In this document: piece after piece, positions 11,042 through 21,965 of the stretch
How the letters are laid out: each line of letters starts with the position of its first letter
Numbering within the stretch: position 1 is the first letter of the stretch
Assembly (NCBI RefSeq): GCF_000477415.1
Contig: NC_022575.1
Coordinates: 248,001 to 312,000, forward strand
Reading direction: 5' to 3'
Length of the DNA stretch: 64,000 nt
From: Mycoplasma parvum str. Indiana
GTDB taxonomy: Bacteria > Bacillota_I > Bacilli_A > Mycoplasmatales > Mycoplasmoidaceae
The notes under the pieces: generated by a model
Seen by the model: the letters and a program-made list of their open reading frames with translations, nothing else
What the model was told of the DNA's origin: nothing
Database searches by the model: none
Program-made: the position numbers and the translations under genes

Positions 11042-11063
11042 AATAAGTCTAAAAAGACTTATT
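11042..11063 (-). other. Hairpin carrying the fusA stop codon
   Basis: Perfect 9-bp inverted repeat AATAAGTCT/AGACTTATT with loop AAAA. The fusA TAA (11059-11061) is inside one arm. On the minus strand it lacks a following U run, so it may slow decay or partly separate fusA from dnaJ rather than act as a strong terminator. Confidence 0.5.
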
Positions 11064-13152
11064 TACGATCTCCCAAAAATCCAGGAATTTCTTTCAATAA
11101 ATGTTTAGGTAATGGTTGATAATGAGAAAAGCTCATTGAATAAATACCTCTACCCTGAGTTAAGGATCTCAGAGTGGTTGCATATCCAAACATTTCTTTT
11201 AGAGGTATTTTACATTTAATGGAACTGGAAGAGGAGGATAATTCAGTTGAAGTGATTAATCCTCTTTTAGAAGTTATATCTCCCATTACAGTCCCAAAAT
11301 ATTGAGGTGGAGAATTTACTTCTACTTCCATAATAGGCTCAAGTAAAATTGAATTACATTTTCTACTTGCTTCTTTTAAAGATAATGAAGCAGCTATTTT
11401 GAAGGCCATTTCATTGGAGTCAACTTCATGGAAAGATCCGTCATAAAGAGTAGCTTTTATATCAATAATTGGATAACCCGCCAACTGTCCAGCCTTCATA
11501 GACTCTATTAAACCTTCCCTAATAGACTTAATGTATTCTTTAGGGATTTTTCCTCCAACAATTTTGTCTACAAATTCAAACCCTTTTTCCTCATTAGGTT
11601 CATATTTAATTCATACATGTCCATAATTACCCCTACCCCCAGTTTGTTTAATATATTGACCTTCAATCTCTGCAGTAGAAGTGAAGGTCTCTCTATAAGC
11701 AACTTGAGGGGCACCTACATTAACTTGAAGTCCAAACTCTCTCTTCATTCTGTCTATAAGAATTTCTAGATGTAATTCTCCCATTCCTGAAATAAGAGTT
11801 TGACCAGTTTCATGATTTGCAGAAATTCTAAATGTTGGGTCTTCATCTGCTAATTTTTTTAGAACAATAGATAATTTTTCTTGGTCTGATTTAGTTTTAG
11901 GCTCTATAGCCAGTGAAATAACTGGATCTGTGAAAACCATTTCTTCAAGCAAAAAGTTGTCGTCGGGACAACTTGTTAAAGTATCTCCTGTCTTTGTAGA
12001 CTTAGGACCTACTAATGCACAAATTTCACCAGCTCCAGCATATTCTATTTCGGTTTTATGGTTTGAATGCATTTTCACCAATTTTCCAACTCTCTCTTTT
12101 ATTTCTCTGGTGGAGTTGTAAATCATAGAACCTTTTTCTAATTTACCTGAATAAATTCTCGCGAAGGTTAATCTACCTACAAAAGGATCAGTAGCTATTT
12201 TGAAGGCTACTGCCACTAAAGAAGAGGAAGTTTTATTTTCTATTTGTAATTTTTCTCCTCCTCTAGTATAGGCAGTAGTTGTAGGAATGTCAAGAGGACA
12301 AGGTAAATAATCTACTATAGCATCAAGAAGAAATTTAACTCCTTTGTGTTTAAAAGAAGAGCCGCAAAGTACTGGAAAGAATGTTCCTGTTAAAGTTGCT
12401 TTTCTAATGCAACTTTTTACCTCTTCAACACTTACTTCTTCGCCAGCTAAATAACGTTGAAGAACATTATCGTCATACATTAAAACTTCATTTAAAAGAG
12501 TTTCTCTTTGAAGTTTTACTTCATTAAGTAAATCTGCGGGGATTTCTATTTCTTCGAAATTGTCTTCCTCCCCTTCTTCAAATTTATAAGCTTTTTCCTC
12601 AATTAAATCAATAATTCCCCTAAATTCAGATTCATTTCCAATATTTCACTGTATTGGAGAAAAATTAATATTCAACCTCTCTTTTAAAGATTTCATAGAA
12701 GAATTGAAACTTGCTCCAATCTTATCCATTTTGTTGCAAAAAATAATTCTTGGAACATTGTATTTATTTGCTTGTCTCCAAACTGTTTCAGTTTGGGGTT
12801 CAACACCCATGGCGCCATCAAGCACTACTACAGCACCATCTAATACTCTTAAAGATCTTTCAACTTCTACAGTAAAATCAACGTGCCCAGGGGTATCAAT
12901 TAGATTTAAGGTATATCCTTTCCATTCAGTAGTGGTTGCGGCGGAAGTAATAGTAATTCCTTTTTCTCTTTCTTGTTCCATCCAGTCCATTGTGGCACTC
13001 CCTTCATGAACTTCCCCCATTTTATGTATTTTTCCTGTGTAATAAAGAATTCTTTCGCTAGTTGTAGTTTTTCCAGCATCAATATGTGCCATAATTCCAA
13101 AATTTCTTAGTTTAAAAAGTCTTAACTCATCTTTATTAAGCTCTTTACTCAT
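11059..13152 (-). CDS. fusA: Translation elongation factor G
   Basis: GTPase that moves tRNAs and mRNA through the ribosome; 697 residues, usual length. G1 [10 protein letters not shown]3 DTPGHVDF, G4 NKMD, switch I with [11 protein letters not shown], then domain II, domain III ([10 protein letters not shown]), domain IV with GGRGNYGHV, and domain V (EPIMEVEV). TGA Trp codons near 11610 and 12645 split it under the standard code but the frame is constant. ATG start. Third gene of the rpsL-rpsG-fusA (str) operon; tuf does not follow, and dnaJ takes its place. Confidence 0.98.
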
Positions 13153-13161
13153 TACTAAACT

Positions 13162-13632
13162 TTAAGCCCTGTAATAAGCGAAAGCTTTATTACTTTCCGC
13201 TGTCTTAATAACTTCTATTTTTTTCTTTATAGAAAGGCCCGTATTATTTGAGGCATCTATTATTTCCGCGCAAAGAGCATCAATAATAGTTCGTTCATCT
13301 CTTTTTCTACTAAATCTAATTATTCATCGTAAAGCTAGTGTTTCTCTTCTTTCAGGAGTTGATTCTACAGGAACTTGGTAGTTAGAGCCTCTAACTTTTC
13401 TAGTTTTTAATTCAATACTTGGAGCAACATTTTTTAGGGCTAATTGAAAAACTTCTAAAGCAGGTTTTCCCGTTCTTTGCTCTATTTTTTCAAAAGCCCC
13501 ATAAATTATTCTTCTAGCCAGTTGTTTTTTTCCATCTCACATAACAACATTAATAGCTTTAGAAACTAGTGTGGAATTATATTTCGTATCTGGAAGAATT
13601 TTGTGTTTTTTTAATTTTCTTTTTTTTCTTAT
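13162..13632 (-). CDS. rpsG: 30S ribosomal protein S7
   Basis: Primary 16S rRNA 3'-domain binder that nucleates the small-subunit head; 156 residues, family length. The N-terminus [19 protein letters not shown] and the internal [17 protein letters not shown] and [10 protein letters not shown] motifs match S7. An in-frame TAA lies a few codons upstream, and the only start-like codon that gives the conserved N-terminus is ATA at 13632; the first ATG is about 28 codons inside. This looks like a genuine AUA start. Follows rpsL by 14 bases. Confidence 0.95.
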
Positions 13633-13646
13633 TTTCTTTTAATTAA

Positions 13647-14063
13647 TTAAGCTTTCTTTTCTCTTTTAACACCATATTTTGATCTTTCTTTTTTTCTTTT
13701 TTCTACAGGAGCTGTATCTAATTTACCTCTTACAATGTGATACTTAACTCCCGGCAAATCTTTAACTCTGCCTCCTCTAATCATGACAACATGGTGTTCT
13801 TGAAGATTATGTCCTTCTCCAGGAATATAAGCTAACACTTCATGATTATTAGAAACTCTAACTTTAGCGAATTTTCTAAGAGCTGAATTAGGTTTTTTTG
13901 GAGTCATGGTAGAAACTTTTAAACAAACAGCTCTCTTGAAAGGATTTGGTCGTTTGATTGGTTTTTTCTTGAGAGAGTTTCAGCTCTCTTGAAGAGCTTG
14001 AGACTTAGATTTCTTCTTCTTTCTCTGTCTTCCGTATTTAGCTAACTGTGTTAGAGTTGGAAT
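13647..14063 (-). CDS. rpsL: 30S ribosomal protein S12
   Basis: Decoding-centre protein; 138 residues. The conserved decoding loop [15 protein letters not shown] and the second loop [22 protein letters not shown] are intact. S12 almost always begins MPTxxQL; here the frame reads stop-GTA-ATT-CCA-ACT-CTA-ACA-CAG-TTA, so PTLTQL is preceded by ATT at 14063 and no ATG, GTG or TTG is available. AUU initiation is therefore the natural reading. First gene of the str operon. Confidence 0.96.
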
Positions 14064-14278
14064 TACCTAATTAAATCTCTTTTTCTATCTATTAATGCCC
14101 GTTATTAAATATTTAATAAAAAATACGATGAATTTAAAATTTTTTAATTTTAATTAAAATAGATAGCTCACTAAAGACAATTTTAGATTTTTATTTTATT
14201 TTGTTAATTTTTTTATATTTTTCATTAAATATTTAATAAAAATTTCTTTATTTTTTATGCTTTTACTTTTATTACTTA

Positions 14279-14308
14279 ATTAATACTCTCTAAGTATTAA
14301 TTTTTTTT
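14279..14308 (+). terminator. Terminator-like hairpin with T8 run
   Basis: ATTAATACT (14279-14287) and AGTATTAAT (14293-14301) form a 9-bp stem and the plus strand continues with eight T. It has the form of an intrinsic terminator but no plus-strand gene ends just before it; the right arm overlaps the proposed ATT start of the next small gene. It may attenuate transcription into 14.3-14.7 kb or end an unseen small RNA. Confidence 0.4.
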
Positions 14309-14496
14309 GAAAAACTTTTCTCCCTAGTGTATTTTTTTCTGGAGCTCTAGCTATTTTTGCAGCTAAAGTTTGATTTCCAGTTATAGATGGAAAAGCTAAA
14401 GAAGAGATTGAAAAACTTAAAAAAGATAAAGAACAAAACAGTGAAAATGAGCAGTCTAAGGTTGTTTCCCGAAATGACGTAAGCAGCTCTCAGTAA
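14296..14496 (+). CDS. Small single-helix membrane protein, unknown function
   Basis: An ORF of up to 66 codons with one N-terminal hydrophobic helix (PSVFFSGALAIFAAKVWFPV) followed by a hydrophilic Lys/Glu tail ending SSSQ. One TGA is read as Trp in the helix. There is no ATG, GTG or TTG; the ATT at 14296 is the best start, inside the hairpin arm. It has the same plan as the next small gene (helix, then charged tail) and both look like the short N-anchored orphan proteins typical of haemotropic mycoplasmas. Confidence 0.45.
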
Positions 14497-14560
14497 ATAG
14501 AATAAGTTAAAAATTTATTAGAAATTTTTAATTTCTTAAAAAATTAATCTTTTTTGAAAG

Positions 14561-14710
14561 ATGTTTTTATTAAGTGCCGTTTGTTCTGGCGGTTTAATTG
14601 CATTTGTTGTTGTTAAAGCTTTTAAAGGAATAAAAGAAGCTACAGAAAAAGAGGCAAAAGAAAAACAAACTGCCATAACTCAATCAAATCAAATTTCTGT
14701 ATCTGGTTAA
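14561..14710 (+). CDS. Small single-helix membrane protein, unknown function
   Basis: 49 residues from an ATG: a hydrophobic N-terminal helix (FLLSAVCSGGLIAFVVVKAF) followed by a charged tail rich in Lys/Glu and ending in SVSG. Same architecture as the ORF 65 bases upstream; together they may be a divergent tandem pair. Small size keeps confidence moderate; function unknown. Confidence 0.55.
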   Translation: MFLLSAVCSGGLIAFVVVKAFKGIKEATEKEAKEKQTAITQSNQISVSG

Positions 14711-14845
14711 ATAAAAATAAATTAAATGAATGAACATTTATCATATTGATTTTTGAATTTAAATTGAATTTAAAATATCCTTAAAAATTAGAAATGACTA
14801 TATCATTAAATAACTAATAGTAAATTAGTTAGGTAATAGATATAA

Positions 14846-15178
14846 ATGTTTAAAAAAGATTGTGTTTTTTGCCAAATCTCTTCGGATTTGGAAAATAACG
14901 ATAAAGTATTAAAAAATGGAAAAAAAGTTTTCCTTCTTCCCGATATTAAACCTATAAGTCAGGGACATGCTTTAATAATCACTAAAGAGCATTTTTCAGA
15001 TTTATCTGCTTCTTCCGATGAAGCATTAGAAGAAGCTATTATCTTAGCTAAAGAATATGCTAATTCTTTATTAAAAAAACATCCAGAAATTAAGGGATTT
15101 AACTATATTTCTAATCAAGGGGTTGAGGCCAAACAAGTTGTTTTTCATTTTCATTTACATGTAATTCCTAGATGGTAA
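14846..15178 (+). CDS. HIT-family nucleotide-binding protein
   Basis: Histidine-triad hydrolase of the HinT/Hit type, acting on nucleoside phosphoramidates or dinucleotides; 110 residues. Start CVFCQI (zinc-type Cys pair), GHALIITKEHF, and the triad HFHLHVIPRW at the very end. Most bacterial HIT proteins continue 15-25 residues past the triad; here the stop follows PRW immediately. The active site is complete, so it is probably a short functional form. Confidence 0.92.
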   Translation: MFKKDCVFCQISSDLENNDKVLKNGKKVFLLPDIKPISQGHALIITKEHFSDLSASSDEALEEAIILAKEYANSLLKKHPEIKGFNYISNQGVEAKQVVFHFHLHVIPRW

Positions 15179-15304
15179 ATCCTAAGAAATTTAAAATTTA
15201 ATAAGATTTAATAGTATTTTTTAGTTCTTTGAGAATTTAAAAGTTTCAGAGACTAATAATTTTTTAAAAATTTTTAAAAAAAAGAAGTTAAAAATTAAGA
15301 AGTA

Positions 15305-15697
15305 ATGTCAGAGGATTCCAAGAAAAAGGAAAAAGAAGTAACTATTACCTTAACTATTAAGAAGAGTTTGTATGACAGCATAGTTAAACAATTTGAAACT
15401 CTTAAAGAAAAAGATATAGAGGGCTTTTCAAGTGTCAAAAATATTGAAGAATTCATTGTGTTTTATTTGAAATGATTATCCAATGAAGGAGATCATTTCA
15501 AAGAATTAGAGAGCAAAATGCAAGACATTTTAAATGTGCTTAAAGATAGAGGAATTGATTTATTAGATGAGTTAAATATGGGTTCAAAAATTTTTAAAAA
15601 AATTAATAAACCAAAGAAGGAGGAAGATGAGGGGGAAAAAAAGAAAGAAGAAAAAGTTCAGAAGAAAAGTTTTCCAGACAAGGTAAAGAAGAGTTAA
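15305..15697 (+). CDS. Hypothetical charged protein, possible ribbon-helix-helix start
   Basis: 130 residues from ATG. The N-terminus VTITLTIKKSLYDSIVKQF has a beta-strand-then-helix pattern like ribbon-helix-helix (CopG-type) regulators, followed by helical acidic/basic stretches and a Lys/Glu-rich tail ending KVKKS. One TGA Trp. No membrane segment. It precedes pgsA by about 45 bases on the same strand. The DNA-binding idea rests only on pattern; I do not recognise the family. Confidence 0.75.
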
Positions 15698-15733
15698 TTA
15701 TTAACTAAATATCTAAATAGTTTTAAGAGTAAA

Positions 15734-15750
15734 TCGGAATTTAATTCCGA
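15734..15750 (+). repeat. Inverted repeat over the pgsA start
   Basis: TCGGAAT-TTA-ATTCCGA, a perfect 7-bp hairpin that contains the proposed ATT start codon of pgsA. It could hide the start from ribosomes or act as a weak terminator of the upstream gene. Confidence 0.5.
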
Positions 15751-16307
15751 ATTTACTTACAGTTTCGAGATTTGTTTTCGGGTTTTTGTCAATTGTTTTT
15801 TATATGGTTTTTTTATTGAAAGGATGAAAAAATCAAGAGTCAAAAGGAATTACAAATTTTTATAACCCTTTCTTCACTTTAGGATTTTTAACTCTATTTT
15901 TTTCTCTTATAACTGATTGTTTTGATGGTATTTTAGCAAGAAAATGACATTGTGAATCCAATTTTGGAAAGTTATATGATCCTTTAGCTGACAAGCTTAT
16001 TGTTTCTAGTTTTTTAATACTTTTTTCAACTAGAAATATTGTTCATTGATTAATTCCCTTTCTCTCTATTACTAGAGAAATTATTGTAGAAATAGTTAGA
16101 TATAAACTAAAAAAAGTTTATGTTATATTACAAGCGAGTAATACAGCTAAATATAAAACTGCTATTCAATTTGTAGTAATATTCATTATTTATCTTTTTT
16201 TCTCCTATAGCAATAATGTCTGGGGAGATATTTTATTTATCCCTTCCTTATTATTTAGCTTTCACTCTTTATCTAAATATTTACAAATTTATTGAAAATA
16301 TTATTAG
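15744..16307 (+). CDS. pgsA: CDP-diacylglycerol-glycerol-3-phosphate 3-phosphatidyltransferase
   Basis: Membrane enzyme making phosphatidylglycerophosphate, precursor of PG and cardiolipin; 187 residues with four or five helices. The CDP-alcohol phosphotransferase signature is complete: D-CFDG-ILAR, eight residues, G-KLYD-PLAD. The N-terminus PNLLTVSRFVFGFLSI matches the family start. No ATG/GTG/TTG precedes it; ATT at 15744 fits exactly (ATA at 15717 is the other option). The internal ATG at 15814 would remove most of the first helix. The ATT sits inside the inverted repeat TCGGAAT/ATTCCGA. Confidence 0.92.
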
Positions 16308-16319
16308 TTTTATAAGTTA

Positions 16320-16928
16320 ATGAGTTGAAATACTAAAGATATATGAGTTGTTGTTATTTCTTTATCTACATTTCTTTTACTTTTTTATTATGTTTCAATT
16401 GAAAGAGTTTGATTTAAAAAATATGTTTGAAAGCTTTTCAGAAGAAAAAATATTTCTGATTCAGAATTTGAAAATTTTGTTTATCACTTCGGAGAAGTAT
16501 TATTTAAATTCTCCAAAAGGAAAATAGGCGCTCTTATAGTTATTGAAAAATTTCAAAATCTACAAAAATATATTAGTTTAGGTTATGAGGTTAAATCAAA
16601 ATTTTTTCCCGATTTTTTATACAATATTTTTTTTAATAAAGCTTCATCAATGCATGATGGAGGGGTAATAATTAGAGGGATGGAAATTATGTCTATTTCT
16701 TCTTATTTTCCTATTACTTCAGATAAAAATATTCCTAATGAATATGGCTCTAGACATAGAGCAGCTATGGGAATTTCTGGAAGAACTGATGCATTAGCTT
16801 TTTTAGTTTCAGAAAGTAGTGGAAAAATAATGATTTCTCAGGATGGAAAAATTAATAGTTTGGATAATAGCAATATAAATCTTTTGATTAAAAAATTAAA
16901 AGAATTACTTTCTTTTTATATAGAATAG
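16320..16928 (+). CDS. cdaM: Diadenylate cyclase (c-di-AMP synthase), CdaM type
   Basis: Makes cyclic di-AMP from two ATP; 202 residues. One N-terminal helix (VVVISLSTFLLLFYYVS) anchors the DAC domain, matching the single-helix CdaM of mollicutes rather than three-helix CdaA. Catalytic motifs SMHDGGVII (DGA-equivalent) and GSRHRAAMGIS (RHR) are intact. ATG start, 12 bases after pgsA. Three TGA Trp codons lie in the first 40 residues. Target candidates in the window are KtrA and possibly MgtE; a c-di-AMP phosphodiesterase is not seen here. Confidence 0.93.
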
Positions 16929-17003
16929 ATAGGGTTATTTTTTCTCTTTAAAATCTTTTAAATAGAGGGGATAGTTAGTGTTGATGGAGGAAGATAGGCG
17001 TAC

Positions 17004-18611
17004 ATGACAAGAAAAGAAATCTTTCTCTCCTCTAAACATGATCGTTTATGTAATAAATTATTTGTAAAGCTTTCTAGAGCTTATGAATTTAGAAATTATG
17101 CTGCTATTAAAAGTCTCATTAATCATAACTCAATATCTGTTTTAGTTAGAGCTTTAGAAAAGCTCTCTAACTACGAATTAATTAATATTGCAATACTTGC
17201 TTTAGAGCAAGATAGAATGAGAGATTTTTTTCTCTCTTTTTCTGATGCTTATAAATTGGGAATTTTGAATACCATGAGACCTATAATGCTTTCTAAATTG
17301 CTTGCGCAAATGCAAGCAGACCAAGTAGTAGAGTTACTTTCTATGGTAGATAGTAATCTTTCGAAGAAAATTATTTATCTAGCTTCTCCAGAATTAAGAA
17401 AAAATGTAAGCATAATTAGTAATTTCTCTCATTCCCAAATAGGGAGTATTATGAATACTAGCGTTTTGACTATTCCAGAAAATTTAAAAATATCTCAAGC
17501 TTTAACTTATATAAGAAAAAGGAGACATAGATTGGAGCTTCATAATGAATTATTTGTAGTTAATTTATCTAGAGAAGTAGTAGGACTTATTACTTTGCAA
17601 GATTTATTCTTTAGTCCCAATAATTCTTTAACTATTCAGGAAATTATGGAAAAAGACTACATAACCTTTCCAGCTACAAATCAAATTGGTGAAATTATTG
17701 ATGCTTTCCAAAAATATCCAGTTTCATCTATAGCTGTATTAAATGAAAGAAATCAAATATTAGGAGTAGTAAATAATAAGGATATACTTCCAGAAATTGT
17801 TGAAGAAAGTATGGAAGATGTTTATAAGTTTTATGGAATTGTCAATCTTACACATTCTTATATGAAATCTACAACTTGAGAAGTTGTAAGATCTAGACTA
17901 TTTTGATTAATTATTTTGCTTTTTGCTACCACTCTTACAACTTTCATAATTGAAAAGTTTGAAAAAATGGGAATGAGTTGAACTTTTGGATTATCTTCAG
18001 CGATTTTGGTCCCTTTAATTCCTTTAATAACTGACATGTGTGGTAATTCAGGTAGCCAAACAGTCGCCTCGATAATTCAATCTTTTGCAAGTAATGAACT
18101 AAAAGGTAGTGATTTTTGGCAGGTATTTAAAAAAGAATTAAAAATTGCCATTGCTGTCGGAGGAATTGTTTCATTAATGAATTTTGCTAGATTATTAGTA
18201 TACTATAGTATTTTTCCAATTGATACCTCAAGAATTGGAAAAAATCAAGAGGCATTAACCTCAGCTTCAATATTAACTGCCGCCTCCTCATCTTCTAGTG
18301 TTAATGATAAGAGTTATAATCCCAAGTGACTGGGAGTTGTAGGCTCTTTCGTTTCTTCTTTATCTTTGTTTTTTGTAATTATTCTTTCTAAACTTCTAGG
18401 TGTTGTAATTCCTTATATTGCACATAAATTTAAAAAAGATCCTGCAGCCTTAACTACTCCAGTTTTAACTACAATTCTAGATGCAATAGGAGCCTTAATA
18501 TTTTTTGCCATAGGTATATTGGTGATTTATTCCAGTACTAATTTGTTAATGAATAGTTCTCCAGTACTTGCAAATAAGGCTTCTCTTTCTAATTTGTCCA
18601 TTTTTTCTTAA
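17004..18611 (+). CDS. mgtE: Magnesium transporter MgtE
   Basis: Mg2+-gated Mg2+ channel; 535 residues, slightly long. N-terminal superhelical MgtE_N domain (to about 145), two CBS repeats (HSQIGSIMNTSV... and TIQEIMEKDYITFP...), plug helix, then five transmembrane helices. The selectivity region DMCGNSGSQT corresponds to the family GNAGxQ pore motif. ATG start with a rare good Shine-Dalgarno, GGAGGA, about 12 bases upstream. Follows cdaM by 75 bases on the same strand, suggesting joint control of cation supply. Confidence 0.95.
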
Positions 18612-18627
18612 TTAATCTCTTAGTTTA

Positions 18628-19929
18628 ATGGGATTTTCTTTCAACTATCCGCATTTTCACTTTAAAGAAAGAAAGGAAAACATACTTAAAGATGTAGAAA
18701 AAAGAGAAAGAGAATTAAAAGAAGAATGATTAACTAAATCTTGTGGCTATCAATTAGTTTGTAATCAAGATTACAAATTAAGTCCTGAAAATTTTAGCTC
18801 TTCATGAGCTAAAAAAATATTAAAAAATTTAACACTGTGTATTTTTTTTGCAGGAGTTCCAATTTTTATCTATATTTACAAAAAAATAAAGGGAATAAAT
18901 TATTTAAGTACTTTAAAGGAATTAAGTTCTATCGATAAAAGAAAGAGAGAAATGTTAGAGGCTAAAAAATATTTCGAAAATATTGAAGATAATGAAAAAT
19001 CTTTTAAAGAAAGTAAGGAAAAAGAATTAGAAAATTGATCAGAAAAAATTATTTCTTATTCTTTAGCCACTCTTCCATATAGTCAATATGAAGAACAAAG
19101 AACAAAGAAACAAGATCCGTATATGAAATTTTTGCACATTTATGCTTTTTGTATCGCTCTCTTTTTGACTGGAGGTTTAATTATTTTCTATATCCTATAT
19201 AGAAAATGAAAAGATCCTAGATATAGGTTTTTAGAAAGTGCCGTTACAAAACATGTGATAGAGCAAACTAAATTTGAATATTTACTTCAAGATCTAATTC
19301 ATAAAAAACATGGTTTTGATATTTTGGATAATTTGTCTTTTTGTTTTTCTAAAACATTAGGGGATATTTCTACAGAATCTTATTTAAGAACAAAGTTTTA
19401 TTTAATTCCTTTTTGAAGAGCTTTCTTCTTTTTCTTTTTAAATTTGATAACATTAGGTCTATTTCAACTTTGAACTTCTTGACTTTTAACTAAGAAGAGT
19501 TTTAAAACTAAGAAAAATTTCTATAAAAATTGATTATTAAAGAAAAAGAAGGAAAAAGAAATTGTAACTCCTTTAAAACTATTTAGAAAGAAATTGTTAG
19601 GGAAAACTTGTCTTTATTTCAAAAAAGTATGAATTGATTGATATTTTTCTACTTTTATTTCTCAAATTAATAATATGGCTATTACTTCTAATTTTTTTAA
19701 GCCTAGAGCAAAAGTAAAAAATCTTAATTGATCTTTAATGTGAATGTTTACTTCTCCTTTAACTAAATGAGTGATTAATTTAATTCTGTTATTAATGACT
19801 TATACATTTCTATTGGTTTGAAGTTTTAGTGGTGGATTTGTAGTGAGTTATTGAGCTTTTATTCCATTTGTTTTGTGCGCAGTTGCTTTTGTAATTCTAC
19901 TAGGATATCATGTAGCACTAGTAATTTAG
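18628..19929 (+). CDS. Multi-pass membrane protein of unknown function in the PstS position
   Basis: 433 residues from ATG. A 60-residue charged N-terminus, helix 1 (LTLCIFFAGVPIFIYIY), an 85-residue hydrophilic loop, helix 2 (CIALFLTGGLIIFYILY), a cytosolic stretch, helix 3 (FFFFFLNLITLGLFQL), a strongly basic loop with KKK clusters, then two or three helices at the end. More than ten Trp, nearly all as TGA. No lipobox or signal peptidase motif, and no resemblance to PstS. It sits 16 bases after mgtE and 42 before the phosphate permease, where other mycoplasmas keep the phosphate-binding lipoprotein. Unrecognised family. Confidence 0.82.
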
Positions 19930-19971
19930 TTAGTTTTTATTTAAAAAATTGATTAATTAATTAACATAAGA

Positions 19972-21951
19972 ATTAATTTTTCTCTCCCTTCATTAGGGAG
20001 AAGATATTTTTTAAGAATATTTAGTAGTCTAAACTTTTTATTCATTTTTTCATTTTTAGCTTTCTTTTTTTCTTATATTTTCTATAAAGCTGGAGTAGAA
20101 ACTTATAAAAGAGGTTTTTCTAATTATTTTCTTAATTTTGAATTACAAAAAGAAGCGCCAGATTCATCAATTTGACCGCCTTTAATTTATACCCTAATTG
20201 TTGTAATTATTTCTTTAATTTTGACTCATTATTCAGCATTAAAACTGGCAAAACATGCAATAAAAATGAGATCATGATTTAAACGAACAATATTAATTGC
20301 TTTCAAAATTCTTTCTGTTCTGCCTTCTTTTGTAATTTCTTTTATACTATCTGAAGCGATTGTTCCTTTCTTTGTGGGGGTTCAAGGAATTTTTGGTCTT
20401 ATCGGGGGTTATATTTCAGTTCTTTCTATTATTTTGATGTTTTTTTGCATTTCTTTACCTATTTTCTTTTTGAACTATCTTAATTGATTTGAATCAAGCG
20501 AAATGAAAGAATTGAATTCAAATTTAGTGTCATTAGCTATAAATTCCAAATGAAGAGAAAAATTATTTTCTAAAGTATCTCGAAGAGTTATTTTTGTTAG
20601 TTGAGCTGTAACTATTATTAAAGCTCTTGGGGAAAGTGTTGCCTTAAATTTCTTCTGCGGTTCAAGTAATTTCACTAGACCTTTCACCAATCTTAAAACT
20701 TTTTTTAGCTCTAATTCTCGTACAGTTTCTAATTTGATCTCTTCTTTTTATTTTGCTGAATCGGGAGGGGAGGCTAATAGACAAGCAATGTTTGTGTATG
20801 GAGCTCCCTTAGTAATAGTTGCTTTTTTATTGAATTTCTTTTTAATTAGAAAAAGTATTTCAACCAAATATAAAAGAAGATGAGTAGATAAACAATATTC
20901 AAAACTTAAAAATAAATGAAATTCTCAAATAGAAAAAAGTTACTTTAGTAAACCTCTGCTTTATCACTGCAGATATATAGCTTTTTGATTTCATAGCGAG
21001 AATTTAATCAAAAAGGATTTCAATAGAGAAAAATATAGGAAATTAAAGGAAAATTTTATTTCATTTATCTTAATTTCTATTTTTTTCTCGATTCTATTGG
21101 TTATTTTGATTCGAGGTAAATTTTTTATTTTTTGAAATATTCATCGAAGTTATTTCAAAAGTTATAGCGCGGAGGGACTAGGAGTCCCTCTGTGAAATAC
21201 TTTAATTCTATTATTTTTCTCTATTAGTTGGTCTTTACCAGTATGTTTTTTTTCAGCTTTATTTGTAAGTGCTTATTTGCATAAATGAAAAAGATTAAAG
21301 TATATTCTTTCTAGTTTTATTTCTGGTTGCGGAACTGTTCCGCCAATGCTTTGAGCTATGTTTTCAATATTTTTATTTGCTAGAAATATGAATTTAAGTT
21401 TGGGGGGCGGAGTTTCTATTTTTAATGGAATTCTCTCCTTATTTATTCTTAATTTACCTTTCTTATTTACTAGATTTTTTAATTTATTTGAAAATTATTT
21501 GAAAAAATATTCTTCAACTTTTTTGTCTTTAGGGCTGCATCCATATAATTTACTTTTTTTGATAATAAAAGATGCATTTGGAAAGTTGAAGTTAAATGTA
21601 AATGATTCTATTACTAGATTAAATGGTGAAAGTGGTCTTTTATTTTTGACTGCTGGGGCTTCAAAAAATAAAAGATTAACTTTATGGGGTCATGGACAAA
21701 CTTTAACTACTAAAATTTTTGCTTCTATGCTTAAATACGATATAATGGAAGCTAAATCAGTTATGTATGAGACTCTCGTTTTGCTAGTTTTATTATCTGT
21801 CTTTTTATTATCCATTTTCACAGGAATGTGAAAAGGTTTTATTCACTTTCTTAAAAAATACTTCAAAAAAACATACTACAAATTGTATTGGAAATGTTGT
21901 AATGAGGGATTTTTCTCTCTTTCTCAACTTTTAACTAAATTTTCAATATAA
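19972..21951 (+). CDS. pstA: Fused phosphate ABC transporter permease (PstC-PstA)
   Basis: Membrane subunit of a phosphate importer, about 659 residues with two permease domains in one chain, as in the MG411 protein of M. genitalium. Domain 1 has the coupling-loop region around VVTIIKALGESVALNFF (seen as TIIKALGESVA) and YFAESGGEANRQA; domain 2 has SGCGTVPPMLWAM and the coupling loop GESGLLFLTAGASKNKR. No ATG, GTG or TTG exists between the upstream TAA (19954) and the first helix: ATT at 19972, ATA at 19966 or ATT at 19960 must serve as start. Many TGA Trp codons. pstB follows by 14 bases. Confidence 0.87.
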
Positions 21952-21965
21952 GTCTCTTTAAATAA

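Noticed and set aside
14846-15178. HIT protein as a pseudogene because it ends right after the triad
   Set aside because: All catalytic motifs are complete and there is no disrupted remainder downstream.
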